From contig LS997567.1 of the NCBI GenBank assembly GCA_000469685.2, positions 5,039,374 to 5,103,373 of the forward strand: DNA of 64,000 nucleotides, read 5' to 3'. How positions within the stretch are numbered: position 1 is the first letter of the stretch; every line of letters starts with the position of its first letter. Position numbers and translations under genes: made by a program. Below are positions 11,605 through 24,300 of the stretch, piece by piece. The notes under the pieces were generated by a model. The model searched no databases. It was given only the letters and a program-made list of their open reading frames with translations, and was not told the DNA's origin. This stretch comes from Haemonchus contortus (taxonomy: Eukaryota; Nematoda; Chromadorea; Rhabditida; Trichostrongylidae).

Positions 11605-12155
11605 GAGGTGGCGTAGTGGCAAATAGCGCACACCACCCCAAGCATGGTCTGAGAATCGAGTCCTAGATCGATATACGTCCAGTCCAACCTAGCCTTTCAT
11701 CCTTCCACAGTCACTCAATAGGTACCAGACTCGTCTGAGAGGATAAAGACCCTGACTTGTGGGGTGTGGTGCACTAGGAACCAAATTGTCGCGTCGCGAC
11801 GATAGAGACGCCGCGCGCGAAGGAATGTAGCACAATGTGACAGCAAGTAAGAAATACAGGAACAATAGAACTAGCGGTAGAATCATACCAAAAATAATAA
11901 TCGCTTAGCGATTGAGCTGTATCAAGAACGCTAGAACTGTTATAATGAGGCAAATGGTCCGCGACAGCCGCGTGCGGCGGATCAAGTTCACAAAACTGTT
12001 TCTATTGCTGTCTCCCGGATAAAGGCCCTGACTTGTGCACCTGCTAGCCGCCAAGTCATTGTAAGGTACGCGTTCAAATAACCCCTTCGATTCTGAATAG
12101 AAATCGAATGTGAGGTGCATCCTAAAACGGGATTGATTTAAGCCAAAAGAGTTCA
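11605..12155 (+). mobile_element. tRNA-derived SINE interrupted by a MITE
   Basis: The 5' part (11605-11761) has an A-box-like ggtggcgtagtggcaaatag and a B-box-like gaatcgagtcctag. The 3' part (12017-12155) continues with the SINE body and ends near gggattgattta. Between them lies MITE copy 3. About 21 bases of SINE (ggataaagaccctgacttgt plus g) recur on both sides of the MITE with one mismatch. Confidence 0.7.
11762..12016 (-). mobile_element. MITE family M, copy 3, inserted in a SINE
   Basis: This is 255 bp in minus orientation, from gggtgtggtgcac to the inverted gggagac end. It is inserted in a SINE and flanked by a direct repeat of about 21 bp, longer than the 9 bp seen around copies 1, 4 and 6. 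The family hydrophobic frame carries one stop here. Confidence 0.8.
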
Positions 12156-13299
12156 CCCTTCAGCTCTGAAGAGATCCATAATCATTGCCTCAAATTCTAA
12201 CCATCAACCTAGCATTCTGTTAACTTGAGTTTTCAAAAAATATTGATTGGAAAGCCTAAATTAATCAGGCCTGAATCATTTTTAGGTCAGTGAAGGCCTG
12301 TTCAAAATTCTATTCAAGATGTAACGGGAAGTGAGGAATCGTGCGTGCGCAGCCTTTGAGGCAACTAGCGGGCCTACCCAGAGCCTTCCTTTGAGCAGAT
12401 TAACATACTCCTACAACAAATCCGATTTGCCATTTATTTTAAGGTTCAGAAATCCAAAAAACAGGCTTCGGTTCAGGAAAATATCTCGAAATAAAAAATC
12501 TTACGAATCAAATGTGAAGGTCCTCACACGACTGGTCAGGGAAGTCGCGCGCGACGATGCGATCGCAATAGCGCGCTCCCATCTTGGCCTCATCAGACTC
12601 TGTTCCATTAGACGAGGTAGCTCTGAAAATAAAGGCGTGAAAAAAGCTACAAAGATGGCTCCCAAAAAAAAATAGAACCGCCAGTAAACAACAGAAAATT
12701 GCTCGACGTTGGTAAACCCATGCCTCCTTCGGAATGAGCCATGAACTCGCATCCCTTCACAATCTCAGAAATATGGGAATGCATCTCATGGAAAAGTCAG
12801 TGTTTCCATATCCAGCATAGAGGTGACATCGATTTCCGACACTCATTTGGAGAGAAACTACGCTAACTTGGGCGGGACCTGATTCGGGACTTGATCCGCG
12901 GACCACGAATGTGAAAAGAGCGCCACTTGGCAATGTGCCATTTTATCTTTCAAGAGACCGATCCCTACCAGAAAGGAGCTGTGATTTACATAAAGTTCAA
13001 CACGATGAGATGTTTCAGGGCACTTAATGCAATCCTCCGTAGCATTTGAGTAGAAGAGGCTCATCGGCTTTGAGAGCCTTAGTGGCAGAGCCGCTTAGAG
13101 TCTATAAGTTACTAAGGGCACAATAATCGATACTTTCCCGACAGGTCTTTGTTGCTATTCATTTCCACAATTCTCAACAGTAAACTACAGTCTACTCCCA
13201 GAATCCAGTACCACTCCTTTCCCACACGGGGCATTCCACCTTTCATTACTTTGTACCCCCGCTGGCTACTTCTAGAATGCCCACGTTTGATGAGGGGTC
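12156..13299. other. Intergenic, no gene recognised
   Basis: Contains a tRNA-like B-box segment near 12880-12900 and short overlapping ORFs only. The 114-codon frame at 12331-12675 is low in complexity and has no splice or family support. Confidence 0.4.
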
Positions 13300-13467
13300 G
13301 GCTGCTTCCATAGTTCGCGATTTGGCCCGCAAGGCCACGACCGAACGATCGGGGGACTACTCGTCCGGCGGTATCGACCAAGATTCAGTTGTAAACAAGG
13401 GGCAATCGCCGCCCCCGGTCGCTCGCTCGCACGCTCACGGGCCAAATCGCGGGCTATGAATGCAGCC
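13300..13467. mobile_element. 168-bp foldback element
   Basis: The left arm ggctgcttccatagttcgcg at 13300 pairs with the right arm ending at 13467 (inverse ggctgcattcatagcccgcg). Both arms continue with atttggcccg, giving arms of roughly 55 bp. The terminal motif ggctgc.t.catagt.cgc is shared with the larger foldback at 44674-44944, so both probably belong to one family. Confidence 0.7.
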
Positions 13468-13551
13468 TTTCTGGCGATCTCGCAACAGCAGAAAGGGGCA
13501 AGAAAAAAAGCAAAAACACAATGAACTCCAGAAAAAGACAACGAATTCAGC

Positions 13552-15101
13552 CTACGTCAAGGACAAGACTAAATAGTCGGCAATAAACGAACCATCTGCG
13601 ATACGCCGCACACCTGCATCCACTTAGTATAACCGAAGCACTTGAAAGCGTAGACCATTCAGGGGCGACCCGACATTCTTCTCAAAGTCAACTTACCAAA
13701 CAAGAAATATACTAACTTAACAACCTGAAGAACCGATGGATCAAAAAAGGAGGTCAGTAGGTTCGAGCTGTCAGCTGTTGGAGTATCGCTGCTTCCTACT
13801 GTCAAAATAATAGGTATCCCGCTAGCCGTTGCTGTACCCAACTGTACTACAGTAAATTGTTACTTCGGTTGCCTTCGTACTCGTTTATATTTCTTTCACG
13901 AGAATTTAGATTATTGACCCCACTGAGAACGCGATAAATGGCTAAAACGAAATCAATTGGGACCAAAGGTCTATTTGGTACGGGGCCCAGAAAAGTTGTG
14001 GGTAGATCCATACTAGTTGGAAATACTGGATTGGTAATAGTTTGAAATACTCGGCATCCATTAGGTAACCTGGTAAAGGTGGATACGGTGGTCAACTTAC
14101 CCTCAGTTCATGGTAACTCCGATTTCCATCATAGTCATGACGAGGAATAACAACGATGACGCTAGCAGCTGGCATTTTTCCTTTACTGCTTTGTACATAG
14201 TACCTAGTAAACGCATAACAACTGGTTTTAAATTTACCCAGTATCACTCCAAATCGCCAAGTGGATGTCTGCGTTACAGTCAACAATTACTTTGATACCA
14301 GTTCACAGAATTATAGGTACTCCGACGATTCTTCGACTGATACCTTTCAGTTCCTCACCGATTCAACATGAAATGGACCACGCCTGTAATCAACCTCCTC
14401 CTTGGGACGCGCCTCGTATTTGGTTTCCATTCCGAATTGTAGGGGTGTTTTGAATGCTTTCTGGCCTATACATCTACATTTACCATAGATAAAAAACCAA
14501 GTCTCTAGCACTGGAAGGAGGCTACAGTGAACCAGCCTTTCTCACTGTCATGAACAGAACGAAGAAATCAAACAAATACAATCGGTTCCAAATGTGAAAC
14601 GATGCATTTACTTACTATCAGGTAATTTAATAGATATGTAGCATCGTACCATCTGAACCTCCATGGGGAAGAGCGCAAAATGAATCCGATCCGAGGAAGT
14701 GGTGATTCCGGTGGTAAAAACATCCAAATAATCCTCTTTGCGAGTTTTTCCCTCTGTTATCACCAAGACTGAAAATTACTCTCACTCGATATAAAAAATA
14801 CAAAGGAATCTTACTGGTTACCACCATAAGCTTGATCCTGTCTATTCGAAGCCCTGAAAGTAAGTACGCCTCCCAGGGTGCCGTACAAAATGAGGGAGGG
14901 GTTTGCTCGGCGTCTGGATTAGTGTGGGTGCATCCCTCAACCCGTAAATTATGTGGGGTTCTAGCTAACGATCTGGGCCCCATTTCAATTAGCTCGATCC
15001 TTTCAGGTATCCCTGCCTTCGATCCAAATCCTCGACTCACCTGGAGGAGTATCCATGCGACCGACCGTGACCGTCCCCTCGGCGGCCAGTTTCCAGTCCA
15101 T
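13552..15101 (-). CDS. Unidentified nine-exon gene, about 230 residues
   Basis: Exons 15101-15041, 14853-14815, 14768-14616, 14510-14484, 14465-14359, 14268-14238, 14168-14101, 13841-13697 and 13613-13552 join in one frame from ATG to TAG (693 bases). All introns are GT-AG; most are 60-260 bases and the shortest is 18. Legible segments include MDWKLAAEGTVTVGRMDTPP, EDYLDVFTTGITTSSDRIHF, QFGMETKYEARPKEEVDYRR, VIVVIPRHDYDGNRSYHELR and SVLQVVKLVYFLFG. I do not recognise the family. The middle (DRIHF) and end (a hydrophobic stretch before VRRI) faintly recall TMEM231, a ciliary transition-zone membrane protein, but that is a guess. The 18-base intron (14483-14466) is too short to be real, so that junction is likely mis-modelled. 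The start may also lie further upstream. Confidence 0.45.
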
Positions 15102-16700
15102 CCACCGAATTCTGCGCCATTACGATAAATCCCATAAGCTATCCCGAAGGGCCAACTCGGTGAAGTTCGAATGGTAAACTTGTAGAACACGTAAAGTTGT
15201 GGAGAAATTTAGTATTTCGGAAGTTAATGTGAAAAGGGTCCATTCCTTTGGCGGAATGCGCCATGCATTCGGATTGTTGGGAATCGCTGCACCCATAGAT
15301 ACTGTAGAATAATGTTTCTACTCCAACATAGACATCAAATCAAAAAAAGCGGCTCCCAAGAGGTGGAACAGCTGTTCAACGCAGATGGATACGATAAGCG
15401 GGTCATGCCTCTACCAGTAGGGCCTTAGCCACTGTACTACCTCGAACCCTGTGGTCCATTTATTTCACTCAGCGTGGTCCTTGCTGTGGTCCAAGTGGTA
15501 GTGACTTATTTTTCAAAGAATATGCAATTCTTTTTTTATCCCTTATGCCATATTTTGTTAGAATGATTTTGTAGAGAGTAGTAATGCTGTAAAATAAAAA
15601 AATTTAAATATTCGGGTGGCCGGTGTGAAGTTCTTGGAAAATACAAATATCTTATTCCCAATCGGCTTCTTCTAACACTAAAATAATTCATTAAATGTAC
15701 GTCGGGTTACATATCAATTAATCCAACAACACGCCAGCGTACGGTGACGCGATGGCTAAGCACGCGAGCGAACGTTTCGTTCGTCCAAACGCGATCGTTG
15801 GGGTCAGACACCAGATGGTTGAGAGTAAAGAAAAGAGTACACCAACTATGAGGGCTGAGAAGCGAAATTGACGCCGCGGCGAGAGTTTTTACATGGTATC
15901 GCGGAGAACCGCGCGACCATTGCGTCGCTCAATGCTGGGTTTCCTGGCTATTCTTCCAAACCCTAGTCATCGTGGAATAATCACTGTTTTCTAAAAAAAA
16001 AGTATACATCATTCCCTAAATTTCCATCTGTAAATAGGTAAACAATTACAAGACTAAGGATTTTGTTTACTCGATATTTATTTCATTCTCTATTTTCCCT
16101 CGTTTCTTACTTAAAATTCCAAAATAAATTGGAAACACTGAAAGTCTACAAATGACTGAGCTTTTTTGAGTCCATATTTCATCAGTGCTCATATATTTGA
16201 GTAGAAATTTTACTTCGATGTAACCTCTGTTTACTTATCTCCATAAGGACCATGACGGCCCTTTATTTTTATTTTTTTCCGGTTTTAACTAATGCCAAGT
16301 CCCCATCCACGATTTTACTTACAACGACCGTCTCTTAACCACCACAGAAAATATTTTTCACCAAGTTTATGTGAGATTATTTAGTTCCTTAACATTTTCC
16401 TTCTTTCCAACTTTTTTTTTTTAATTTTTGATATTATTTAGAAAAGAAAGCTACAAACTATTTAAAGACTTAGGCAACTACTAGTGTTGGTCTATTTGGT
16501 CTTTTGCTCCTCCCATCGTCCCCTAATTTACGTTTTTCAATTCATTGAAACTCGCTCTTTTATTAACGGAGTAGTAATTTTTTAGAGCTATAGACTTTAA
16601 GTATTGCTTTTATTCGTAGTACTTGCCTTCTCATTATTTATATTTACTTTTAATTTTTGATTTTTGTTGATTAGTTTGTAGTTTATTCAGCTGCAAAGAA
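15102..16700. other. Intergenic; tRNA-like fragment, otherwise nothing recognised
   Basis: At about 15380-15455 the minus strand reads like an internal-promoter fragment (ggttcgaggtagtacagtgg), probably from a SINE. The stretch 15735-15930 is CG-rich. Beyond 15950 the sequence is AT-rich with no exon-like structure. Confidence 0.4.
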
Positions 16701-16851
16701 ACTAAGCTAGGAAATGAACTTGAGATGAAATTCCGCGGTCGCGTTGCGTTCTATAGGTTGGAGCGCGTTTTTTCTCCGAGGTGGCATTAACGGGAGGTCC
16801 AAAACGGGTATTACTCGTTGACCTTGAAGTTCTACTTCTCCGATCGCATCT

Positions 16852-16985
16852 AAAAATATAGGGAGCTCTCCGGCGCGTGTCGCGCGCGTGTCTCTTGGCC
16901 CATTGCCAAATGTGGTTTATTCTCTTCTGCTGGAGGTATCTCACTAATGATTGCTACAGGAATACATATGAAACGCTATCCTATG
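16852..16985 (-). repeat. Inverted-repeat partner of 18020-18160
   Basis: Read on the minus strand, about 80 bases centred on 16860-16930 nearly match 18085-18160 on the plus strand. Weaker similarity extends a further 60 bases. The block reads NHIWQWAKRHARDTRRR in one frame on both copies. Confidence 0.65.
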
Positions 16986-17497
16986 ATCATCGCACTGTTA
17001 TTATTCTATGGTCTGGCTCGGTCGGAGTGTACTTATGCTCCTACGCTGCTCAATAGTCGCGGCTAACCCCTCTTCCTATTAAATGACCTGAATGTATTTC
17101 CCATACTCCTGCATTCTTGCACGTTAGATGCTGCTGACTACTGCTTATTCTTGTACAAGCTCTTTCAGGAGTGAAAGTACGTTTTTCGATTTTATTAATG
17201 TAGATTTACCCACCACAATAGGAACAGATACGACCCCTAACTCAGCTTCTCCCGTTTTCGAGTGTCGTAGTGGCGTTTACAAACTGATGTATTGTAAACC
17301 CTCTATCTTCTTTTCGAAAACAAGAAGGCCACTTGCCCTTCTAGGAGAACTAGCGATACCCTCACACCTAACTGTTGGATTACTGATTAACTGGAACTGA
17401 TTACTACCGCTTTAACTCATGCACTGATGTCATGACTCCAAAAGGCGGGAAACATGTTCTGATCTTACGACCCCAAAATGCAAAAAACACGCGTAAG

Positions 17498-17727
17498 TTA
17501 TTGGCGAAATGAAACTACGTAACTGGACTGCTCAACAACTGGAATTCTGAAAAACGAGATAAAAGAGTGTTGAGGCCAAAATCCACTTGAATCCAATCTC
17601 ATTCGTACACTTATCTTCCTCACCACTCCATATGCTCCATGGACCTCATCCATGGTATTCACTAATCCTACGATAGCTTTTTGGGGCAAACAAATTGACC
17701 CACAATCATTTGCACTCTCCTAAATTT
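17498..17727 (-). CDS. Possible exon of unknown gene
   Basis: After an acceptor (aatttag) the minus strand stays open: ESANDCGSICLPQKAIVGLV, then NTMDEVHGAYGV, followed by a possible donor (gtgagg) or by read-through to a stop near 17498. The residue mix looks protein-like, but no family is recognised. It lies between the two inverted-repeat copies and may belong to a mobile element. Confidence 0.25.
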
Positions 17728-18019
17728 ATCCTGCTCTGCAAAATCTATATGATAGCAGGCTCCCTATCGATGAGGGATCTCCCTGGTCCCCTAACCAACA
17801 ACTACTCCTACTTCTACCTAAAGTTTGTCTTTGAGAGTTCCCCTTGTCTACTCATTCCATCGGGGTAAAAGGAAGTAGAACAACTTACCTTTATACAGGG
17901 AGGGCACTCGAACGCTGAAGGTGTCTATAAGGATGAAGCGCTTAGGGACATGAATGAACTCCCAAGCAAGTCAGCCTCACAACACCATCAACAAACATTA
18001 CGCAGTTGCAGCGAGATGC

Positions 18020-18160
18020 TCAGAAGATGGGTTACACATGTATTCGTGAGCAGGCAGTAGTGAAATTACTCCACTCGAGGCGAGTAAACCACATTTGGCA
18101 GTGGGCCAAGAGACACGCACGCGACACGCGCCGGAGAGTTCCCTATATTTTTAGATGCGA
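18020..18160 (+). repeat. Inverted-repeat partner of 16852-16985
   Basis: This is the second copy of the block, about 1.1 kb away in opposite orientation. Together they could be the arms of a decayed transposon, but I found no target duplication. It ends shortly before the RSF1-like gene. Confidence 0.65.
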
Positions 18161-18310
18161 TCTACTTCTCCTCCTATTGACGTTATTCACCCTGACTCAG
18201 CAGTGAAGAGCTTAAGATAACACAATCTGTCACAAACACTAGGCGATATGGACGCGTGTTACATTTTGAATTCAATCGGACTACTGGTATTCTTTAAGTT
18301 AAAGTTGTTT

Positions 18311-18320
18311 GGTTTTTCAG
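18311..18320 (+). promoter_or_regulatory. Putative trans-splice (spliced-leader) acceptor of the RSF1-like gene
   Basis: ggtttttcag lies 66 bases upstream of the first ATG (18387). No other ATG intervenes and no upstream coding exon is evident. In nematodes such an acceptor near the start commonly receives a spliced leader. An ordinary intron after a 5' untranslated exon is the alternative. Confidence 0.45.
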
Positions 18321-18386
18321 AATCAACTCTGTAAAATCCTCCTGTATGTGATTTCCTTACTAGCCAGTTCTATTTCTGTTCTGTAC

Positions 18387-21300
18387 ATGAATCCATCATC
18401 GAAAACTCCGCCGACCAGTATTCCGAACGATGTTCATTCGAATGATCGTACTGGTGTTGTCGATGGTGCCCCCTCTGTGAATGTGAGTTTGTATGCCTGT
18501 GTTCATCGTGTTTACTCGCGAATACTTCGTAGTAATAAAGCTGTTACGGTTGGAGAGGGTCAGGGTAGCGGTGGGGCTCATGTCCCTTCCGATTTTTCCC
18601 ACCCAGACCACCCATCCCAAAGGGAAAAAGGGACCAATACAAAATACCTACCAACTCGAGGGTACAGGATACCTAATGAAGGGGGGGGGGGGTTACACGA
18701 ATCAAAACCACTACTGATCTCTATATTGAGTCCCGTCCCTCTGCCTTTCCCTCAACCTACACAGCTCGAGATTTTTTCTGTTCTATCATGACGACGTCTT
18801 CAGAAAGTTCCCAATACGTCGAGCCCACCTGCTAGCGGATCCACCTCTACACGTGCTCCAGCTAGCGCCGAAGTGAAACCGGACGTCTCGGACGGCATGA
18901 GGGTCAGTTTTAAAACTTATTTTTACCCTAAATATACACTTTCGTCTGCATTCCTTCCCTTTTGGCTTCACTATACCTTCCTGTGTTTAGTTAGGCGAAG
19001 AAGCTCGGGACTATTATCCTACCGTCAAGTCCGAAACGAAGGATGATGTACATAAATCGGTGTCGGATATCGAGCAGAGCTCCACTATCGCCAACTGTGG
19101 AACCGGTACGGTCGATGGGGAAAGTACCACAGCAGCATCTGCCAACGTTGAGCCTACCGTTGACGATGCCGACGTGACCATGGACGATGCTGATATGAGT
19201 GATGGAGATCAACCTGGACCCGCAGGCATCGCTAGAAAACCTTCTGCAGCTCCTCAGGTGAATTTCCTACTCTTAAGTTCTCTTTACATCGTCATAAACT
19301 CATTGTCAGAGTGAAATTAGTGAGCGTATGCCCTTATGTAGCCCATAGACGTAGCACATGGAAATTGGGCGAGCGGTCGCGACGCGTCAAACTTTTGCCT
19401 GACATTCTATGAGGGCTCAACACTGAAATGTGTTCTTACACTGGATTTTTACCGATCTGATGCTGCCCCAAGGGGTGGGGGGGGGGGGGGGGGGGCTAAG
19501 TTCAAGGAGGTCGTTGACCCTGCCCGATCCAACTGTCCTACTCTCTCTAAATTTAGTTACCCACAAGATTTATTGAATTTAAGATCGATGCCGAACAATT
19601 ACGCTGTGATCCTGATTTCGCCGTAATTTGCAGTTTCATCAATAAATTCTTCACACTCATGAGTAAGCCATTTTTAATTTTATTTTTTTTTTCTAAAAAC
19701 TCCTATCCCTAATGATGTCATTGTTTAGAAATGGAACCGGTCAGCTTCGGCCAGTTGGAGAACATGTTCACCACATTGGAAGATGGCAGAGGTATATTCT
19801 AACGAAATGCTACTGGTACTGATTACTTTATTTTTACTTAGTAAAACCTTTTTACAGTATCCAAAGAGCTCGTTGATCTACACCTAAAGTTACTACGTCG
19901 TTCCATTGTCAAGACTGTTAGTAATGATAGCTTTGAGAAATGTCTTCTCAAATATCTCAATAGCACCGGATTACTGTCGTCCGAAAAAAGGCAACTCGAA
20001 ACGTAAGTCATGGTTACTAGTTTTTATGGGTGAAGCAGTAATTTTTTCCTGTTTCCAAAATGGCAAATCTTATAGGTACGGTTATGTCCACATGTCAATT
20101 CTGAGTAAGCTGAAAATCTTGAGGACCCTGTGTGAGCTACAACTGGACCACAATCTGAGACTCAGGGAAAGTGTAAGTGCCCCCAAATTCTTACTACATC
20201 AGCCTTACTTTTGGATTACTAGTACAGTAACGGTTTTAGATACCAACAGCTCTCCGTGCTATGGATATGAGGGACATGGTTACTGGAGTTGACAAAAATG
20301 GTTTGGCATATTACTGTCAAATTGATTCGAAGTACGGTCTTCGTCTCTATACTACTGAGCAGGATGACGAAAGTGGATATTCCTGGACTCTGGTTGCTCG
20401 GTAAGGGTCCCTATAGAATTAATTTTCATTGCAAATCCTATGCTTTCAATATAAGGCCCCTCAAGATGGGATTGGCGAAGAAAGCGCCTCTACCACTCTG
20501 TGGGCTTCTGTGCCCATAAGCCCTAAACCGAAAAGGCTTTTGGTCAACCAACGATTGCCTTTTCCCTAAGACCCTCTCCCACCTGCTCAAGTACTGTATG
20601 AACTGCATGGTCGATCACATGCCCCCCAAGGTCCAAAGGGGTCCGAAGGGTCCGTCAAGTTTAATTTCTGAACAACACATTCAGTGATATTCTAACTATT
20701 TTTTCCTTTCCTTAGCACATTTAAAATTAACATCGTCTTGCAATTGTCTCAACAATTAACTTACCAAAGGGTATTTGGGCTCAGATTGGTATTTGGTCTC
20801 TCTTCTGGATGAATAACTCTCAAATTTTTTTTACAAAATTGATGTTGTCCTATTTGGTTGATCACTATTTGTTTAGCGACATGACGGATTTGGAGAACCT
20901 CATAGCCAAATTGAAAGTTGAAGATCTGGGATATGTGAAGAATCCAAATGACAAACGCGATTTTGTGAGTAGCTTATGTATTTTACCTTTTTTAATTTTT
21001 GATCCTTCATATCTGTAGTTATTCTAGAACAAGCCTGCGGAAGGTGATACTGAACCAGCCATCAATATGGTTACTAAAAAAGGTACCTATGTGGACATGT
21101 TTCTTGATGAGGCCACAATTAAGGTGGGTAGACTTATTCAAGTATATTTTGATGCATTTTTCAAATTACCTTGTACTGTTAACTTGAACTTTTAGAAAAT
21201 GAGGGAAAGCATGATTAAAGAGAAAGAAGAACGGCGTAACAGGCGTAATGCCAGGTTAGAAAACCCCGCGGAACCCCAGGAAGAAGCTGTCCCGGAGGAG

Positions 21301-24300
21301 GAGGAAAAGCCAGTAGAGGTTGAGGAAGTAAGGGAATCACACGAGTCCTATTTATTGCGCATATGAGTTTACTTTTTCAAGGGTGACCGACGTATTCTGC
21401 CTCGACGAAGTGCTTCACAGAAAGCGCAGACAAATATCCGGAAGTATATCACACCCTCTAGGAAGTCCCACGAAAAGAAACCCAACGTCACCGAAGAAAA
21501 AGAGGAAGTAAAGGAGGAGAACGTGAAACGAGTAAGTTACTTTTTCGAATAAGTTCTACGTAACTCAAGTTCAGTTACTTGTAAATGTACTAACTAACCG
21601 ACTTCAAGGATTCCTCCACTCCTGCTTCGGATGATTCGGAAGGGTCTGCCGGTAGTTCGGATCCAGAAATAGATGGATCAGCCAGTAGTGATGACGAATT
21701 CAAACCTAAAACTCCAAAAAAGTCTACTGGGTAAGCCGAAACGAGGTTATTTTGTTTGAATTTTGAAGGTGGACCAAGTAAACTGATTGTTTAGGAAACG
21801 GCGGCACAGAAAGAAGAAAGTCATCGAAGAAGAAGATGATGATGAATCTGCAGATGAAGACGTACGTTCCAACCTTCAGAATCCGTAACCTTTCTTAGCG
21901 GCAACGTTTCAGGAAGAAGAGGTCCGACGTAGAGCTGAAGGTGACTTTGCGTGTGGCTCCTGCAAATTGAGCGATAATGAAGAAATCGTAAGTTTATCTA
22001 ATAATTTCTGATATTAATTATCCTTCAACTTCTTCTCTTAGTTTATTTTTATATTTTTTTTAAAAATATTTCGATTTTTGTTGAAAAAGGGATCACATAA
22101 TTTGAATTTTAGTTGTTGCTATGTGACAATTGTGATGATGCTTGGCATACAACATGTTTAAAACCTCCCCTCTGGTAAGTAACTTTCATTTTTTATCTCG
22201 TTTTATTAGTTTTCCTTTTTTAATGATTATATTATTGTTCATTTTATTTTTCGTCCCCTTCACTCTCCCTTTTGTTCGTTAATTCATACTTTCGTTTTTT
22301 TGTTCCTTTTTTTCCTCAATTCTCTACAGTATTTTGCCGTTCTCCTCTTTTCCCCTGCGTTTTCGTTTGTCAATAGCTTTTTAAACAACCGGGCCCCCCT
22401 GTCTATATACCGTAGTTCACCTTTTTCCGATAACCTTTGGCTCCCCGTTACTTGTTCCATGTTGGAGTACCACGCCAAACCTTTGCGGAGAAGTAATTAC
22501 TGGAGAGGGCAAATAAAGTTAAAATAATTACAGCCACTCTGTCTTTCAACTTCATAACTTGCCATCCATAAAAGGATAAAGTTTTTGGCGTTAATCAATC
22601 CCGTCTGAGGGATGCGCCCCCGCACTCGATTCCCATTCAGAATCGTAGTGGCTTAATGAGGGCATATGTGGCCTATACAATGACTTGCGGTGGCCAGCCG
22701 ATGTACAAGACAGTGATTTTATCCTCCCAGAAGTGTCTGGTACCATTTCACCGACCCTGGAGGGACGGAGGGCTTGGTTGGCCTACGGGGCATCGATCCG
22801 GGACTCGAACCTTGACCGTGCGTGTGATACAGTGCGCCACTTGCCACTACACCACCTCCGCCCCTTGCCATCCATACATGGATTATCTCCGTTGATGCGA
22901 TGATGTGATGCCCCTTCAGATTCAAAGAAGTACTTAGCACCTATACTAACTAATTTATGGGAATTGAGGTTGTCAGGGTTCTAAAAATATTCAAAGTCAG
23001 GGATGTACTGACGTATCTGATCATCCGTTGATAAGGAGCTTGGAAAATTACTAATGGAACAGCTCGAAAAACCTGATTGTCAAGAATTAATCCTACAAGT
23101 CTCCCATCTGAAATAGAAGGGATCTATGATAGCTAGAACGAAGCGTCATAGTCGATACGGTAATAACTTTTTAACTGAATTAGCAGTAAGTGGAAATGAG
23201 ATGAGATCCCTAGAAATGAACGAAAGGGTTAGTGGCTGAAATTGCTGGAACCGGAAAACTCCTCGACCTTTCTCTTACGACGTTAATTTGCTGTTACAAA
23301 CGTTTGGCAAAATTCAGTCCCATAAAATGGGCTCAGAATCCATTCAACGATTCGTATTTGTAAAACCAGTTTTGTTAAGTTGTTGGAAATTGAGTGGATC
23401 ACTTGTGGCCTCTGAAAAAAGAACTATCAAAAGAGCAGGCTGTTTTTTTTCTTCTGAAATTGCTACATTTCTTTGCCAGCACAACATTTCGCTACTCATA
23501 AAATCGCAAAAAAGATTTGAATATTCAATTAAAGCATGTCCACTGCATCTTCATAAGATATTTAATATGATTTGTCAGTATCACAAGAGATCACGAATTA
23601 TGAATATGTATGATATAATCGTATCTTATGTTCTAATAGGTGCACACTACAGAAATCAAACAAGTGAAGTAAAACTAATGAGGAAAACAGGAATTTATTC
23701 ATGATATATCGCAATCTATCAAGTTGGCAACACAAGTAACTGCATAAATTCCTGAGTACACCGAACATTTTTCTAAAAAAGTAGCTATAACTTTCCAGTG
23801 ACCAGTTACTACTAACCTATGGACCAGTTACCTGAGTAGTTTATGGTCGAAATATGACCGAGTAAACTTTTTTTATAAAAAAGACAATTATGCCAACCAC
23901 AATGTACACGCTTACTTAGTTGCCAAACCAGTAGGTGCGTCCATTGTCTTGAAAACTGTTCTATGGGATCTTAGGTTCGTTCCCGGTGGCAAGTGGTACT
24001 GCCCGAAATGCGAACATGGTATGCTTATCGAATGCCTTACTTATGTACAAGAAGTACTGGTAATACATCAGAAGAAAGCAGCTGCAGAAGAAAAGAAGTG
24101 AGTCAGATAGAGTTGAAAATTATGGAATTTGAATGGTTCACTTATTTTTATTTTCAATTTCGTTTAATATTATGTTTTTTAAATAATTGATGACATTACT
24201 TTTATATTTTTCTCCTTGCATTTCAAGGTTAATAACTTTCCGAAGGAATCATGGCACTCTTGAGTTATCGGCCGTTTTTTCACTACTCTAAGAAACCAGT

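Noticed and set aside
14832..15128. 98-codon plus-strand ORF
   Set aside because: Antisense to the minus-strand exons and without splice or family support.
14627..15190. 187-codon minus-strand ORF, the longest in the window
   Set aside because: Its frame conflicts with the phase of the downstream exon at 14853-14815; the part at 15040-14854 behaves as an intron with gtgagt donor and ctttcag acceptor.
23288..23704. 138-codon plus-strand ORF
   Set aside because: Lies in RSF1 intron 16, is AT-rich, and including it would break the PHD finger and the frame.
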